DNA of 34,495 nucleotides from Azoarcus sp. (GTDB lineage Bacteria > Pseudomonadota > Gammaproteobacteria > Burkholderiales > Rhodocyclaceae), in NCBI GenBank assembly GCA_020725025.1, contig DYFV01000057.1, positions 1-34,495 of the forward strand, given 5' to 3'. Each line of letters begins with the position of its first letter. Within the stretch, counting starts at the first letter, position 1. A program made the position numbers and the translations under genes. Below are positions 15,260 to 23,477 of this stretch, in pieces. The notes beneath the pieces were generated by a model. It saw only the letters and a list, made by a program, of their open reading frames with translations, had not been told where the DNA came from and searched no databases.

Positions 15260-16306
15260 ATGCCGGAAAGCCTCGTCTCGACCTGCCCCGACGCCCGCAA
15301 GCCCGGCCCGTGGCGTGCCGCTCGCCGGGCCGGCGCCGATACGCTGCGCCGGCTCGCGGCGCCGCAGGTGACGGTGCTGTGCTTCGTCCTGCTCGCCGCC
15401 GGCGCGCTGTGGATCGCCGAGGGCGGGGCCCCGGCCACCACGGCGATGGCGGCACCCCTGTCGCTGCTGATGGTGAATCTGCTGGCGTCGGTGGCGACCC
15501 ACCCCCGTTTCCGCACCGATCTCCCGCTGCTGATCTTCCACCTGGCGCTGATGGCGCTCATCGTGCTCTTCTTCCTGGGTCGCATGACCTATGCCGACGG
15601 GGTGGTGCCGGTCACGCGCGGCGCGGTCTTCGATGGCGCATTGGTCCAGGTCGAGCGCGGGCCCTGGCACGGCGACGGTTTCGAGCGGCTGCGCTTCGGC
15701 AACGAGGGCTTCGTCGACGAGTACCCCGCCAACGGCAACGGCTACCTCACCTACAACCGGGTGCGCTGGTGGGACGCGGACGGCGGCTCGCATGTCGTCG
15801 AGATCGGCGACGACCGGCCGCTGGTCCTCGACGGCTACCGCATCTACGCCAATCGCAAGGGCCTCGCTCCGCGCCTGCTGTGGCAGCGCGACAGCGGCGA
15901 GGTCGAGTTCGCTTCCATGCAGCTCGGCAGCCTGGAGCCCGACGGCTGGTACGAGGGCAGCGCCTGGTCCCTGCCGGCCGGCCCCGACATCTGGGTCGGC
16001 ATGCAGCACGAGTTCGAGCGGCCCGAGCCGGGCTCGCGCCGGGTCGACCTGGGCGTGGCCGACATCGACACGCCGCTGGTGGTGCGCGTGGGCGACGCGC
16101 GCCACCAGCTCGCGACCGGACAGTCGCTGGCGCTTCCCGGCGGGAAGCTCACCTACGTGCGGCTCGACGCCTGGATGGGCTACCGCATCGTCTACGACCC
16201 CACCACGCACTGGATCGTGGGCACGGTGGCCCTCGCCATCGCCAGCCTGATCTGGTTCTACGTTCAACGCGTCTTTCGCCGTAAAAGACCGGAGTCACGC
16301 GCATGA
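15260..16306 (+). CDS. ccsB: ResB/Ccs1-like cytochrome c biogenesis protein
   Basis: A 348-residue protein with three N-terminal TM helices (about 36-53, 62-80, 88-110), a roughly 200-residue periplasmic domain and a C-terminal TM helix (about 317-337). This is the ResB topology. LPLLIFHLALMALIVLFFLGR matches the conserved helix of ResB with its FHL histidine (H94). The System II haem ligase ResB-CcsA moves haem across the membrane and attaches it to CXXCH apocytochromes. The protein is shorter than many ResB proteins (commonly above 400 residues), mainly in the periplasmic part. It starts 8 bp after cytochrome B and overlaps the next gene (ATGA), so it is probably dedicated to these cytochromes. 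The CcsA partner lies four genes downstream. Confidence 0.82.
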   Translation: MPESLVSTCPDARKPGPWRAARRAGADTLRRLAAPQVTVLCFVLLAAGALWIAEGGAPATTAMAAPLSLLMVNLLASVATHPRFRTDLPLLIFHLALMALIVLFFLGRMTYADGVVPVTRGAVFDGALVQVERGPWHGDGFERLRFGNEGFVDEYPANGNGYLTYNRVRWWDADGGSHVVEIGDDRPLVLDGYRIYANRKGLAPRLLWQRDSGEVEFASMQLGSLEPDGWYEGSAWSLPAGPDIWVGMQHEFERPEPGSRRVDLGVADIDTPLVVRVGDARHQLATGQSLALPGGKLTYVRLDAWMGYRIVYDPTTHWIVGTVALAIASLIWFYVQRVFRRKRPESRA

Positions 16307-17097
16307 AGCGATTCGTCACGGCCGCCCTGGCCGTCCTGGCTTCCTCCACCGTCCTCGCCGACAAGGCGCCTGCCTCGTGGCGCGATCCCGTCACCGGCAT
16401 GAGCTTCGTGAGCATCGACAAGGGCTGCTACCAGATGGGAACGGCGGAGCCGGTGGCCCCCCATCCCGATCCGTTCTGGCAGCGCATCGGTTACAAGGCT
16501 GCGCTCTCGCACGACGAGCAGCCCCGGCACGAGGTCTGTGTCGACGCCTTCTGGATGGGCGAGCACGAGGTCACCGCCGACGAGTGGAAAGCGGTGATGG
16601 GCGGCGGCAGCGGCGGCAAGGCGCCCGTCGCCCGGGTGAGCTGGGAGCAGGCGCGCATTTTCGCGGCACGCCTGTCCGAGCGCTCCGGCGTCCGTTACCG
16701 CCTGCCTACCGAGGCCGAGTGGGAGTACGCCTGCCGCGCCGGTGCGGCGGAGGCGCAGACGGTCATCAGCCTCGAGCTCGTCGGCCAGGCCTGGTACAGC
16801 CGGGGCGAGGCCAGGCGCGACGCGCCGGAACCGGTGGGGCAACTCGCCGCCAATGCCTTCGGCCTGCACGACATGCTGGGCAACGTGTGGGAGTGGACCG
16901 AGGACAGTTACCGGCCGGACGCCTACGCCCGACATGCCCTGTACAACCCCGTGGTGCGCGAGGCGGCCGGCCAGAAGGTGATCCGCGGCGGCAGCTTCCG
17001 TACCGAGCCGCGGCAGACGCGCTGCACCGCGCGCGGCCACATCGACCCCGATCAGACGCTGGACGCGGTGGGCTTCCGCCTCGTGCGCGTTCGCTAG
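16303..17097 (+). CDS. Secreted SUMF1/FGE-fold protein 1
   Basis: A 264-residue protein with a signal peptide (VTAALAVLASSTVLA) and a formylglycine-generating-enzyme-type domain: GMSFVSIDKGCYQMGT, HEVCVDAFWMGEHEVT, RVSWEQARIFAARLSE, YRLPTEAEWEYACRAGA, NAFGLHDMLGNVWEWTED, VIRGGSF and GFRLVRVR. True FGE has two catalytic cysteines shortly after RGGS(Y/F). Here that segment reads RTEPRQTRCT and lacks them at the usual positions, so sulfatase activation is unlikely. Related non-catalytic SUMF1 proteins such as NirV accompany redox enzymes. Placement between resB-like and ccsA genes suggests a role in cytochrome folding, haem loading or assembly outside the membrane; this is inference. Confidence 0.84.
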   Translation: MKRFVTAALAVLASSTVLADKAPASWRDPVTGMSFVSIDKGCYQMGTAEPVAPHPDPFWQRIGYKAALSHDEQPRHEVCVDAFWMGEHEVTADEWKAVMGGGSGGKAPVARVSWEQARIFAARLSERSGVRYRLPTEAEWEYACRAGAAEAQTVISLELVGQAWYSRGEARRDAPEPVGQLAANAFGLHDMLGNVWEWTEDSYRPDAYARHALYNPVVREAAGQKVIRGGSFRTEPRQTRCTARGHIDPDQTLDAVGFRLVRVR

Positions 17098-17107
17098 GAC
17101 CCGAGAC

Positions 17108-18040
17108 ATGAAAGGAACGAGTCTTTTTGCCGCGCTGGCGGTGGCGCTCGCGGCCGGCGGCGCGCAGGCCGGGGACATGCCGCGCGAGGTCGAGATCAAC
17201 GGCGTCGAGTTCGTGCACATCCCCGCCGGCTGGTTCTGGCATGCCGTGCCGGGGGGGCAGCCGACCGCCGACAATCTCCTCAAGAGCGCCGAGCGCGACG
17301 TGAAGGTCTGGCTCGACGGCTTCTACATCGCCAAGTTCGAGGCGCGCGGCCGCGACTTCGTGCGCTTCATGGCCTCCGGCGGCAAGACCGCGGCCCTCGA
17401 GGCGCAGTACGAGGACGGTGCGGCCAACGGCTGCTCGGTGCGCCGCGACCAGGCGGGCGGCTACTTCCTGACCCGGCCCGAGGACGACCTGCCGGTGACC
17501 CATCTCTCCTGGCAGCACGCCGACGAGATGGCGCGCTGGCTGGGCTTCCGCCTGCCCACCGAGGCCGAGTGGGTGAAGGCCGCCCGCGGCCAGGACAGGC
17601 GCACCTGGCCCTGGGGCGACGAGTATCCCGACGACACCTTCGCCGCCTACGAGGGCGGCGCCCCGTGCCGCCCCATCGCGGTGGACGCCCTGCCCAACGG
17701 CCGCTCGCCCTACGGCGTGTATGGCATGGCGGGCAACGCCTACGAGTATGTCGCCGACTGGTACAACGCCGACTACTACGCCGCGCTCGAGGACGGTGCG
17801 CGCAACCCCAGGCCCGCAACCGCCAAGGCGGCGCGCAGCGACACCACCGGGCAGATGGCCCCGGTCAAGGTCCTCAAGGGCGGGCGCTGGGCTTCTGTGG
17901 CAGTGGATACCACCATCCAGAGCCGGACCACCGCCGAGGTGGACCAGGGCTTCCGCTGCTACGGCACCCGCTTCGCGGTGGACGAGGCGGTGGTGCGCAC
18001 CGCGCTCGCGAGCGGCAGGGCCAAGGTGCTCGCCCCGTGA
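17108..18040 (+). CDS. Secreted SUMF1/FGE-fold protein 2
   Basis: A 310-residue exported protein (LFAALAVALAAGGAQA signal peptide) with a second SUMF1-type domain: GVEFVHIPAGWFWHAVPGG, VWLDGFYIAKFEARGRDFVRFM, VTHLSWQHADEMARWLGF, RLPTEAEWVKAARG, WPWGDEYPDD, GVYGMAGNAYEYVADWYNADYY, VLKGGRWAS and QGFRCYGTRF. It is only distantly similar to the preceding SUMF1 protein, so it is not a recent duplicate. The active-site cysteines of FGE are absent (GGRWASVAVDTTIQ). It follows the first SUMF1 gene by 10 bp and overlaps the TPR gene (GTGA). A scaffold or chaperone role for cytochromes is inferred from context. Confidence 0.83.
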   Translation: MKGTSLFAALAVALAAGGAQAGDMPREVEINGVEFVHIPAGWFWHAVPGGQPTADNLLKSAERDVKVWLDGFYIAKFEARGRDFVRFMASGGKTAALEAQYEDGAANGCSVRRDQAGGYFLTRPEDDLPVTHLSWQHADEMARWLGFRLPTEAEWVKAARGQDRRTWPWGDEYPDDTFAAYEGGAPCRPIAVDALPNGRSPYGVYGMAGNAYEYVADWYNADYYAALEDGARNPRPATAKAARSDTTGQMAPVKVLKGGRWASVAVDTTIQSRTTAEVDQGFRCYGTRFAVDEAVVRTALASGRAKVLAP

Positions 18041-18846
18041 GACAGCCCGCAGGAGCGGCGGAAGCCGCGAAATCCGCGCCCGCCCGGCCGCGCCGCCGCG
18101 ACATGCGGCTCGTCGCCGTCGCCATCGTCGCGCTCGGCGTGGCGGTGCTCGGCTATCTCGTGACGCTACTGCCCGGCCAGGACTATCCCGCCGCCTCGAC
18201 CGACGGGCGCGGCGCCCGCCGTGCCGCGGCCTTCGAGGGGCTGGTGGCGGAACCGGCCGGCGCGACCGGCGAAGCTGCGCCCCAGGAGGCCCAGTCCGCC
18301 CCGCCCGACGATCTCGCCGAGGCGCGCAGCCGGCTCGCGGCGGGCGAGTACGACCGCGCCATCGAGCATCTCACCGCCGTCCGGGAGCGGGTCCGCGATC
18401 GGCCCGAAGCCTACCTGCTGGTCGGGCTCGCGCTGCTCGGCAAGCATGACCATGCGACCGCCTACGACTTCTTCCGCGCCGCGATCGACCGCGACCCGGC
18501 GCTCGCCGAGGCCTACTTCGGGATGGCGGTCGCGGCCGAGGGGCTGGGCGACCTGGAGCACGCCCTGGGCGGCATGCGCATCTTCCTTCACCTCCAGACC
18601 GATCCGGATCCCTACCGCCTGAAGGTGGCCCAGGCCCGCTCGGCCATCTGGGAGTGGGAGACCAGGCTCGGGCGGGGCGAGTGGGGGCCGACCCGGGGCA
18701 TTCCGCCCGGCTTCACCGCGGAGGAGCTCGAGCGCGACGGACGCGGCGTGGGCACCAAGGTGCCGATTCCCGGGACCGAGAACGAGCACGGCTTTTCCCG
18801 CTACACCATCAAGTACAGCGACCGGATCCAGACGTTCGAAAAATGA
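18037..18846 (+). CDS. Membrane-anchored periplasmic TPR protein
   Basis: A 269-residue protein with a short basic N-terminus, one TM helix (about 22-43, LVAVAIVALGVAVLGYLVTLL), an Ala/Pro/Glu-rich linker and TPR-like helices at about 85-200 (LAAGEYDRAIEHLTAV, AYLLVGLALLGKHDHATAYDFFRAAIDRDPALAEAYFGMAVAA). A conserved-looking tail reads PIPGTENEHGFSRYTIKY. The layout recalls CcmH/NrfG-type TPR subunits that hold apocytochromes during haem ligation, which would fit its position just before ccsA. GTG 18037 overlaps the SUMF1 stop and its own TGA overlaps the ccsA ATG. An internal ATG near 18102 is the alternative start. Confidence 0.82.
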   Translation: MRQPAGAAEAAKSAPARPRRRDMRLVAVAIVALGVAVLGYLVTLLPGQDYPAASTDGRGARRAAAFEGLVAEPAGATGEAAPQEAQSAPPDDLAEARSRLAAGEYDRAIEHLTAVRERVRDRPEAYLLVGLALLGKHDHATAYDFFRAAIDRDPALAEAYFGMAVAAEGLGDLEHALGGMRIFLHLQTDPDPYRLKVAQARSAIWEWETRLGRGEWGPTRGIPPGFTAEELERDGRGVGTKVPIPGTENEHGFSRYTIKYSDRIQTFEK

Positions 18847-19664
18847 CCTCCATCGACCTTGAACTCGCCTGCTTCTGGACCGCGCTCGTGGGCTACTCCC
18901 TGGCGACCGCGATGGCCATGTACGACCTGGTGTTCCGCAGGCCGCCCCGGCGCCTGCTGCTGGCCGTGATGCTCGTGGCCTGGCTGCTGCACACCGCCGC
19001 CATCGGCGCGCGCTGGGAGCGGCTCGGCCACCTGCCCTTCATCAACACCTTCGAAATGCTCTCCGCCAACGTGTGGGGGCTCATGGGCGCGGTCGTCTTC
19101 GCCTACTGGCTGCTGCCGAGGCTGCGCACGGTGGCGTCCCTGCTCCTGCCCGTGGTGATGTTGATCACCGCCTGGATGCTCCTGATCCCCAAGCAGGACT
19201 CGATGCTGCCCGCGACCTACTACACGGTCTGGCTCTACATCCACATCGGCTTCATCAAGCTCTTCCTCGGCTCGGCCTTCGTCGCGCTGGGCATCGCCGG
19301 GGTGATCCTGCTGCGCAGCGCGGGCCTCGGCGCGAACCGCTTCGCCAGGCTGCCCCACGACCGCGCCCTCGACGCCACCGCCTACCGCTGCATGGCGCTG
19401 GCGCTGGTGTTCGACACCCTGGGTATCGTCTCCGGCTCGATCTGGGCCCAGGACGCCTGGGGCCGCTACTGGTCCTGGGATCCGCTGGAGGTGTGGTCGC
19501 TGGTCACCTGGCTCTCCATCGGGCTGATGCTGCACGTGCGCGCCACCTTCCGTCCGCCGGTGCAGGCCAACGCGTTGCTGGTGGTGGCCACCTTCGTGAT
19601 CGCCTTCTTCACCTTCTTCGGCATCCCCTTCGTCTCGGAGACCCTGCACAAGGGGCAGATATGA
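18843..19664 (+). CDS. ccsA: Cytochrome c assembly protein CcsA (System II haem handling)
   Basis: A 273-residue multi-pass protein (about eight TM helices). The hallmark WWD motif lies at about 201-223 (WAQDAWGRYWSWDP, then LEVWSLVTW) and binds haem. Histidines at H50, H134 (YIHIGF) and H231 (LMLHVRA) are candidates for the conserved TM and periplasmic haem-ligand positions. The LPFINTFEMLS segment corresponds to the LVNTYESL block of CcsA. Together with the ResB-like protein it would form the haem exporter and ligase for the adjacent multihaem cytochromes. The gene overlaps the TPR gene by four bases (ATGA). Confidence 0.92.
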   Translation: MTSIDLELACFWTALVGYSLATAMAMYDLVFRRPPRRLLLAVMLVAWLLHTAAIGARWERLGHLPFINTFEMLSANVWGLMGAVVFAYWLLPRLRTVASLLLPVVMLITAWMLLIPKQDSMLPATYYTVWLYIHIGFIKLFLGSAFVALGIAGVILLRSAGLGANRFARLPHDRALDATAYRCMALALVFDTLGIVSGSIWAQDAWGRYWSWDPLEVWSLVTWLSIGLMLHVRATFRPPVQANALLVVATFVIAFFTFFGIPFVSETLHKGQI

Positions 19665-19746
19665 GACGCTCCGTGCCGCACGCGCGGTGCGGTTCTGCGG
19701 CGCCGCCGCTACGCGTCCTGCCTGCGCCTTCCGCCGGGCTGCCGGC

Positions 19747-20994
19747 ATGAGCCAGCCGGCGGCCACCGGGGGCGGCGCGTCCGCCCGCTGGGCGCGGCGC
19801 CTGCTGTGGCTGCTGGCGGCGGGCTACCTCGCCACCATCGCCTTCACCCTGGCCCAGTTCTACGCGCGGGCCGACGGCGGCCTGCCGCCCACCCTCATGG
19901 AGTTCACCCCCACCTACGGCGCCTCCCTGCTGCTGCGGGAGCTCCCGGCGCAGTCGCTGCACGAGCGCGACAAGATGGTGGAGTACACCCGCCGCACCCT
20001 GCCGGCCATGTACCCGGCGGTGAACCCCATCTGGCTCGACCGGGTCGCCTACGCGCCGTGGCTGTATCCGCCGCACTTCATCTTCCTGGTCGCGCCGCTC
20101 GCCTTCCTGCCCTACTGGTGGGCCTGGCTGCTGTGGGTGGGTGCCTCGGCCGCCCCCTACCTGGCTGCGATGCGCAGCATCCTGCCCCGGGCCTACGCCT
20201 GGCCGCTGGCGCTGGCCGCGCCGCCGGTGTTCTACAACACGATGCAGGGACAGACCGGCTTCCTTTCCGCGGGCTTCATCGGCCTGGGCCTCGCGCTGCT
20301 GGCACGGCGGCCCGTGCTGGCGGGCATCTGCATCGGGCTCGCCAGCGTGAAGCCGCACTTCGGCCTGCTGATCCCGGTGGCGCTGCTGGCGGGCGGCCAC
20401 TGGCGGGTCGCGGCGACGGCGGCGGTCACCGTGCTCGCCCTGGTCCTGGCGAGCGCGGCGGCCTTCGGCGGACAGTCCTGGGTCGCCTTCTTCGCCAGCG
20501 CCTCCGCCAACCTCCAGGGCTTCGAGGCCGCCACCTACAACTTCATCCCGATGACCACCGTGTTGTCCACCCTCGCCATGGCGGGTGCCGACCTCGGCAC
20601 GGCGCGGGCGGGACAGTACCTGGCGCTCCTCGCCATGCTGGGCCTGGTCGGCTGGACCTGGTGGCGCGGCCAGTCCCGCCCCGAGAGCCTCGGGCTGCAG
20701 TGCGCGATCCTGTGCCTCGCCACGCCGCTGGCCGTGCCCATGGCCTACATCTACGACCTGGTGCTGATCGTGCCGGCCGTGGCCTGGATCGCCCGCGATC
20801 TGCAGGAGCGGACGGCCCGGCCGGGCGAATGGTGGACGCTCGCCGGGGCCACGGCCTCGCTCCTCGCGGTCGTGAGCGTGGCCGATTCCTTGCGGGTCCA
20901 GATCGGGCCGGCGCTCCTGCTCGTGCTGCTCGCGCTCGCGCTGCGCCGCTTCCGGTCGGCGCTATCCGAAGGCGGGGGACAGGTGCCGGCTTGA
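19747..20994 (+). CDS. GT87-type (DUF2029) polytopic membrane glycosyltransferase 1
   Basis: A 415-residue protein with about nine or ten predicted TM helices. Features of the GT87/GT-C class are a Tyr/Pro-rich loop after the first helix (FTPTYGASLLLRELP), an AYAPWLYPPHFIFLVAPLAFLP block, PPVFYNTMQGQTGFLSAGFIGLGLALLARRP, IGLASVKPHFGLLIPVALLAGGHW and PMAYIYDLVL. GT-C enzymes use polyprenyl-phosphate sugars on the outer face of the membrane. ATG 19747 is chosen because the extra 20 residues upstream, from a GTG, are low-complexity. No clear Shine-Dalgarno is seen. It is the first of a tandem pair 82 bp after ccsA, so it may glycosylate secreted cytochromes or envelope glycans; the target is unknown. 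Confidence 0.8.
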   Translation: MSQPAATGGGASARWARRLLWLLAAGYLATIAFTLAQFYARADGGLPPTLMEFTPTYGASLLLRELPAQSLHERDKMVEYTRRTLPAMYPAVNPIWLDRVAYAPWLYPPHFIFLVAPLAFLPYWWAWLLWVGASAAPYLAAMRSILPRAYAWPLALAAPPVFYNTMQGQTGFLSAGFIGLGLALLARRPVLAGICIGLASVKPHFGLLIPVALLAGGHWRVAATAAVTVLALVLASAAAFGGQSWVAFFASASANLQGFEAATYNFIPMTTVLSTLAMAGADLGTARAGQYLALLAMLGLVGWTWWRGQSRPESLGLQCAILCLATPLAVPMAYIYDLVLIVPAVAWIARDLQERTARPGEWWTLAGATASLLAVVSVADSLRVQIGPALLLVLLALALRRFRSALSEGGGQVPA

Positions 20995-21074
20995 CGGGGC
21001 GACGGGGTTTCTGCACCGTGTCGCCCGGACGTTGCGCCTCCGCGACGGTGCAGGACTGAGTAGGGAAGGGGAGC

Positions 21075-22370
21075 TTGGAATCATCACCATCGAGGCCTGA
21101 GGCGGTCCCGACACCGTCCCTGGCGGCGCCGGGGCGTACGGTCCGCCTCGCCCTGTGGCTGGTGGCCGCGGGCTACGCCCTCTTCGTCGCGTGGACCCTC
21201 GCCGGCGGCTACCGCAGCGCCGAGCGGGGCGAGATCCCGGTCTACACCGACTACACGCCCACCTACGCCGCCTCCCTGCTGGTGCGGGAGCTGCCCGCCG
21301 AGAACCTCTACCTGCCACGCATGATGGCCGCCGCCACCCGCGAGGCGGCGCGCCGCATCTACGGCGACATCGGCGAGGCGCAGGCGCATGCGGTGGGCTT
21401 CGCCCCGTGGATGTACCCGCCCACCTTCATCCTGGCGGTGGTCCCGCTCGCGTACCTGCCCTATCTCCTGTCCTGGTTCGCCTGGCTCGCGGCCACCGCC
21501 GTGCCCTATGTGCTGGCGATGCGCCGCATCCTGCCGCCGTCCCTCGCCTGGCCCTTCGCATTCGCCGCGCCGCCGGTCTTCTTCAACGCGATGTACGGCC
21601 AGACCGGCTTTCTCACCGGCGGCCTGATCGGGCTCGGGCTCGCGCTCCTCGGCCGCCGCCCGGTGTGGGCCGGGGTGCTCATCGGGCTCGCCAGCGTGAA
21701 GCCCCACCTCGGCATCCTGATCCCGCTCGCCTTCCTCGCGGGCGGCCACTGGCGCGCCTTTGCGGCCGCGACGGTGACGGTGCTCGCCATGATCGCGGCG
21801 AGCGTGCTCGCCTTCGGCGACGACCCATGGTTCGCCTTCATCGGCACCGCGCTCTTCCATCTGGAAGGTTTCGCCGCCGGCGCCTACGACCTGGTGCCGA
21901 TGACCACCGTGCTCGCGACCCTGCGGCTCGCGGGCGCTTCCCTCGACACCGCCTGGGCAGCGCAGTACGCCTCGGCAGCGCTCATGGCGCTACTGGTCGC
22001 CTGGGCCTGGTGGCGCGGCCGGCGGCGGCCCGACACGCTGGGCCTGCAGGCGGCCGTCCTGTGTCTCGCCACCCTGCTGGCGGTGCCCATGGCCTACCTC
22101 TACGACCTGGTGCTGCTGGTGCCCGCCGCCGCCTGGCTGTGGGCCGACTTCACGGAGCGGGGCGCGCGGCGGTGGGAGCGCGTGGCGCTGATCGGCGCGC
22201 TCGCGGCCATCCTGGCGGTCAAGGCGGTGGCCGGCTTCGGGCTCCAGCTCGGCGCGCCCATCGTCGCGGTGCTGCTCGGCCTGGCGGTATGCCGCTACCG
22301 TGCGGCGCTCGCCCGGCTCCGTAGCCCGGATGCAGGCCGCAGACCGGAATCCGGGAGCGGCGCGGGCTGA
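21075..22370 (+). CDS. GT87-type (DUF2029) polytopic membrane glycosyltransferase 2
   Basis: A 431-residue paralogue of the preceding gene, sharing FAPWMYPPTFILAVVPLAYLPYL, PPVFFNAMYGQTGFLTGGLIGLGLALLGRRPVWAG, IGLASVKPHLGILIPLAFLAGGHW, PMTTVLATLRLAGASLDT and PMAYLYDLVLLVPA. Tandem duplication is clear. The start is TTG 21075: an in-frame TGA stands at 21057-21059, GGAAGGGGAG lies just upstream, and no ATG or GTG occurs before the first TM helix. The last 16 codons are written by a REP-like repeat (22321 onward), so the C-terminal RSPDAGRRPESGSGAG tail is probably not functional sequence. Confidence 0.8.
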   Translation: MESSPSRPEAVPTPSLAAPGRTVRLALWLVAAGYALFVAWTLAGGYRSAERGEIPVYTDYTPTYAASLLVRELPAENLYLPRMMAAATREAARRIYGDIGEAQAHAVGFAPWMYPPTFILAVVPLAYLPYLLSWFAWLAATAVPYVLAMRRILPPSLAWPFAFAAPPVFFNAMYGQTGFLTGGLIGLGLALLGRRPVWAGVLIGLASVKPHLGILIPLAFLAGGHWRAFAAATVTVLAMIAASVLAFGDDPWFAFIGTALFHLEGFAAGAYDLVPMTTVLATLRLAGASLDTAWAAQYASAALMALLVAWAWWRGRRRPDTLGLQAAVLCLATLLAVPMAYLYDLVLLVPAAAWLWADFTERGARRWERVALIGALAAILAVKAVAGFGLQLGAPIVAVLLGLAVCRYRAALARLRSPDAGRRPESGSGAG

Positions 22371-22415
22371 CGCCGGTCACGGCTGCCCCGGATTTCGCTG
22401 CGCTCCATCCGGCCT
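22321..22415. repeat. REP/BIME-like palindromic element, copy 2
   Basis: The left half GTAGCCCGGATG..AGGCC..CCGGAATCCGGG starts at 22321 inside the end of the second GT87 gene. The right half CCCGGATTTCGCTGCGCTCCATCCGG runs to about 22415. The right arm is less perfect than in copy 1. The element spans the stop codon of the gene and so may shape the 3' end of its mRNA. Confidence 0.7.
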
Positions 22416-22450
22416 GCGAGGCGCCGCGGGGAGCGGTACGCCGTCGCTCA

Positions 22451-22487
22451 CGAACCGGCACCATTCCTGCTTGCGTGGACCGGTTCG
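22451..22487 (+). promoter_or_regulatory. Inverted repeat in the moxR leader
   Basis: CGAACCGG (22451-22458) and CCGGTTCG (22480-22487) are perfect 8-bp arms separated by 21 bases, ending 15 bases before the moxR start. It could be an operator or a leader hairpin affecting translation, since no clear Shine-Dalgarno is visible. Function unproven. Confidence 0.35.
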
Positions 22488-22502
22488 AATTCCGCCCGCC
22501 CC

Positions 22503-23477
22503 ATGAGCCTGCACGCCGCCTTCAAACAACTCGCCGCCCGCCTCGAAGCCGAGGTGCTGGGCCAGCCGCAACTCGTCGAGCGGCTGCTGATCGGGCTTCT
22601 CGCCGACGGCCACCTCCTCGTGGAGGGCCTGCCGGGCCTGGCCAAGACCCGGGCCATCCGTCGCCTCGCGGCGCTCCTCGAGGCCGATTTCCACCGCATC
22701 CAGTTCACTCCGGACCTGCTGCCCGCCGATCTCACCGGCAGCGAGGTGTTCCGGCCCCAGGACGGCAGCTTCCGCTTCGAGCCGGGGCCGGTCTTCCACA
22801 ACCTGCTGCTCGCCGACGAGATCAACCGGGCGCCGGCCAAGGTGCAGTCGGCCCTGCTGGAGGCGATGGCCGAGCGCCAGGTCACCATCGGCCTCGCGAC
22901 CCATCCCCTGCCGCCGCTCTTCCTGGTGATGGCCACCCAGAACCCGATCGAGCACGAGGGGACCTATCCGCTGCCCGAGGCGCAGCTCGACCGCTTCCTG
23001 CTGCATGTGCGCCTGGACTACCCGGAGGCCGCCGTCGAGCGGGAGATCCTGCGGCTCGCCCGGGCCGAGGCGCGCGCGGGGCTCGTCGCGGCGGCGCCGG
23101 CCGCCGACGAGCGGGTGGTGAGCCAGGAGGAGGTCTTCGCGGCGCGCCGGGCGGTGCTGGAGCTGCATCTGTCGCCGGATCTCGAGGACTACATCGTCGC
23201 CCTCGTGGCCGCGACCCGCGCGCCCCAGCGCTGGGGCGACGAACTGTCCGGGCGAGTGCGCTACGGCGCGAGCCCGCGCGGGGCCATCGCGCTGGAGCGC
23301 TGCGCCCGCGCGCGCGCCTGGCTCGCCGGGCGCGACTACGTATCGCCGGAGGACGTCCAGGCCCTCGCACCGGACGTGCTGCGGCATCGCATCCTGCCGA
23401 GCTGGGAGGCAGAGGCGGAGGCGCTCACGGTGGACGCGCTCGTCGCCGCCCTGATCGAGCGGGTGCCGGTGCCGTGA
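22503..23477 (+). CDS. moxR: MoxR-family AAA+ ATPase
   Basis: A 324-residue AAA+ protein with Walker A GLPGLAKT (42-49), FTPDLLPADLTGSEV, Walker B LLLADEINRAP (about 101-111), VQSALLEAMAERQVTIG, sensor 1 VMATQNPIEHEGTYPLPEAQLDRF and a C-terminal lid (YGASPRGAIALERCARARAWL). MoxR proteins act as chaperones for metalloenzyme or membrane complex assembly, together with VWA-domain partners. It heads an overlapping series of six genes and its stop overlaps the DUF58 GTG start. Confidence 0.93.
   Translation: MSLHAAFKQLAARLEAEVLGQPQLVERLLIGLLADGHLLVEGLPGLAKTRAIRRLAALLEADFHRIQFTPDLLPADLTGSEVFRPQDGSFRFEPGPVFHNLLLADEINRAPAKVQSALLEAMAERQVTIGLATHPLPPLFLVMATQNPIEHEGTYPLPEAQLDRFLLHVRLDYPEAAVEREILRLARAEARAGLVAAAPAADERVVSQEEVFAARRAVLELHLSPDLEDYIVALVAATRAPQRWGDELSGRVRYGASPRGAIALERCARARAWLAGRDYVSPEDVQALAPDVLRHRILPSWEAEAEALTVDALVAALIERVPVP

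Noticed and set aside
10926..15455. A 1509-codon open frame on the minus strand
   Set aside because: It lies antisense to the LuxE-like, BchE-like and 11-haem genes and is Arg/Gly/Ala/His-rich with no domain. Such long antisense frames are expected at 70 % GC.
16303..18040. Diversity-generating retroelement variable proteins (SUMF1 fold)
   Set aside because: No reverse transcriptase, template repeat or adenine-biased variable repeat occurs in the window.
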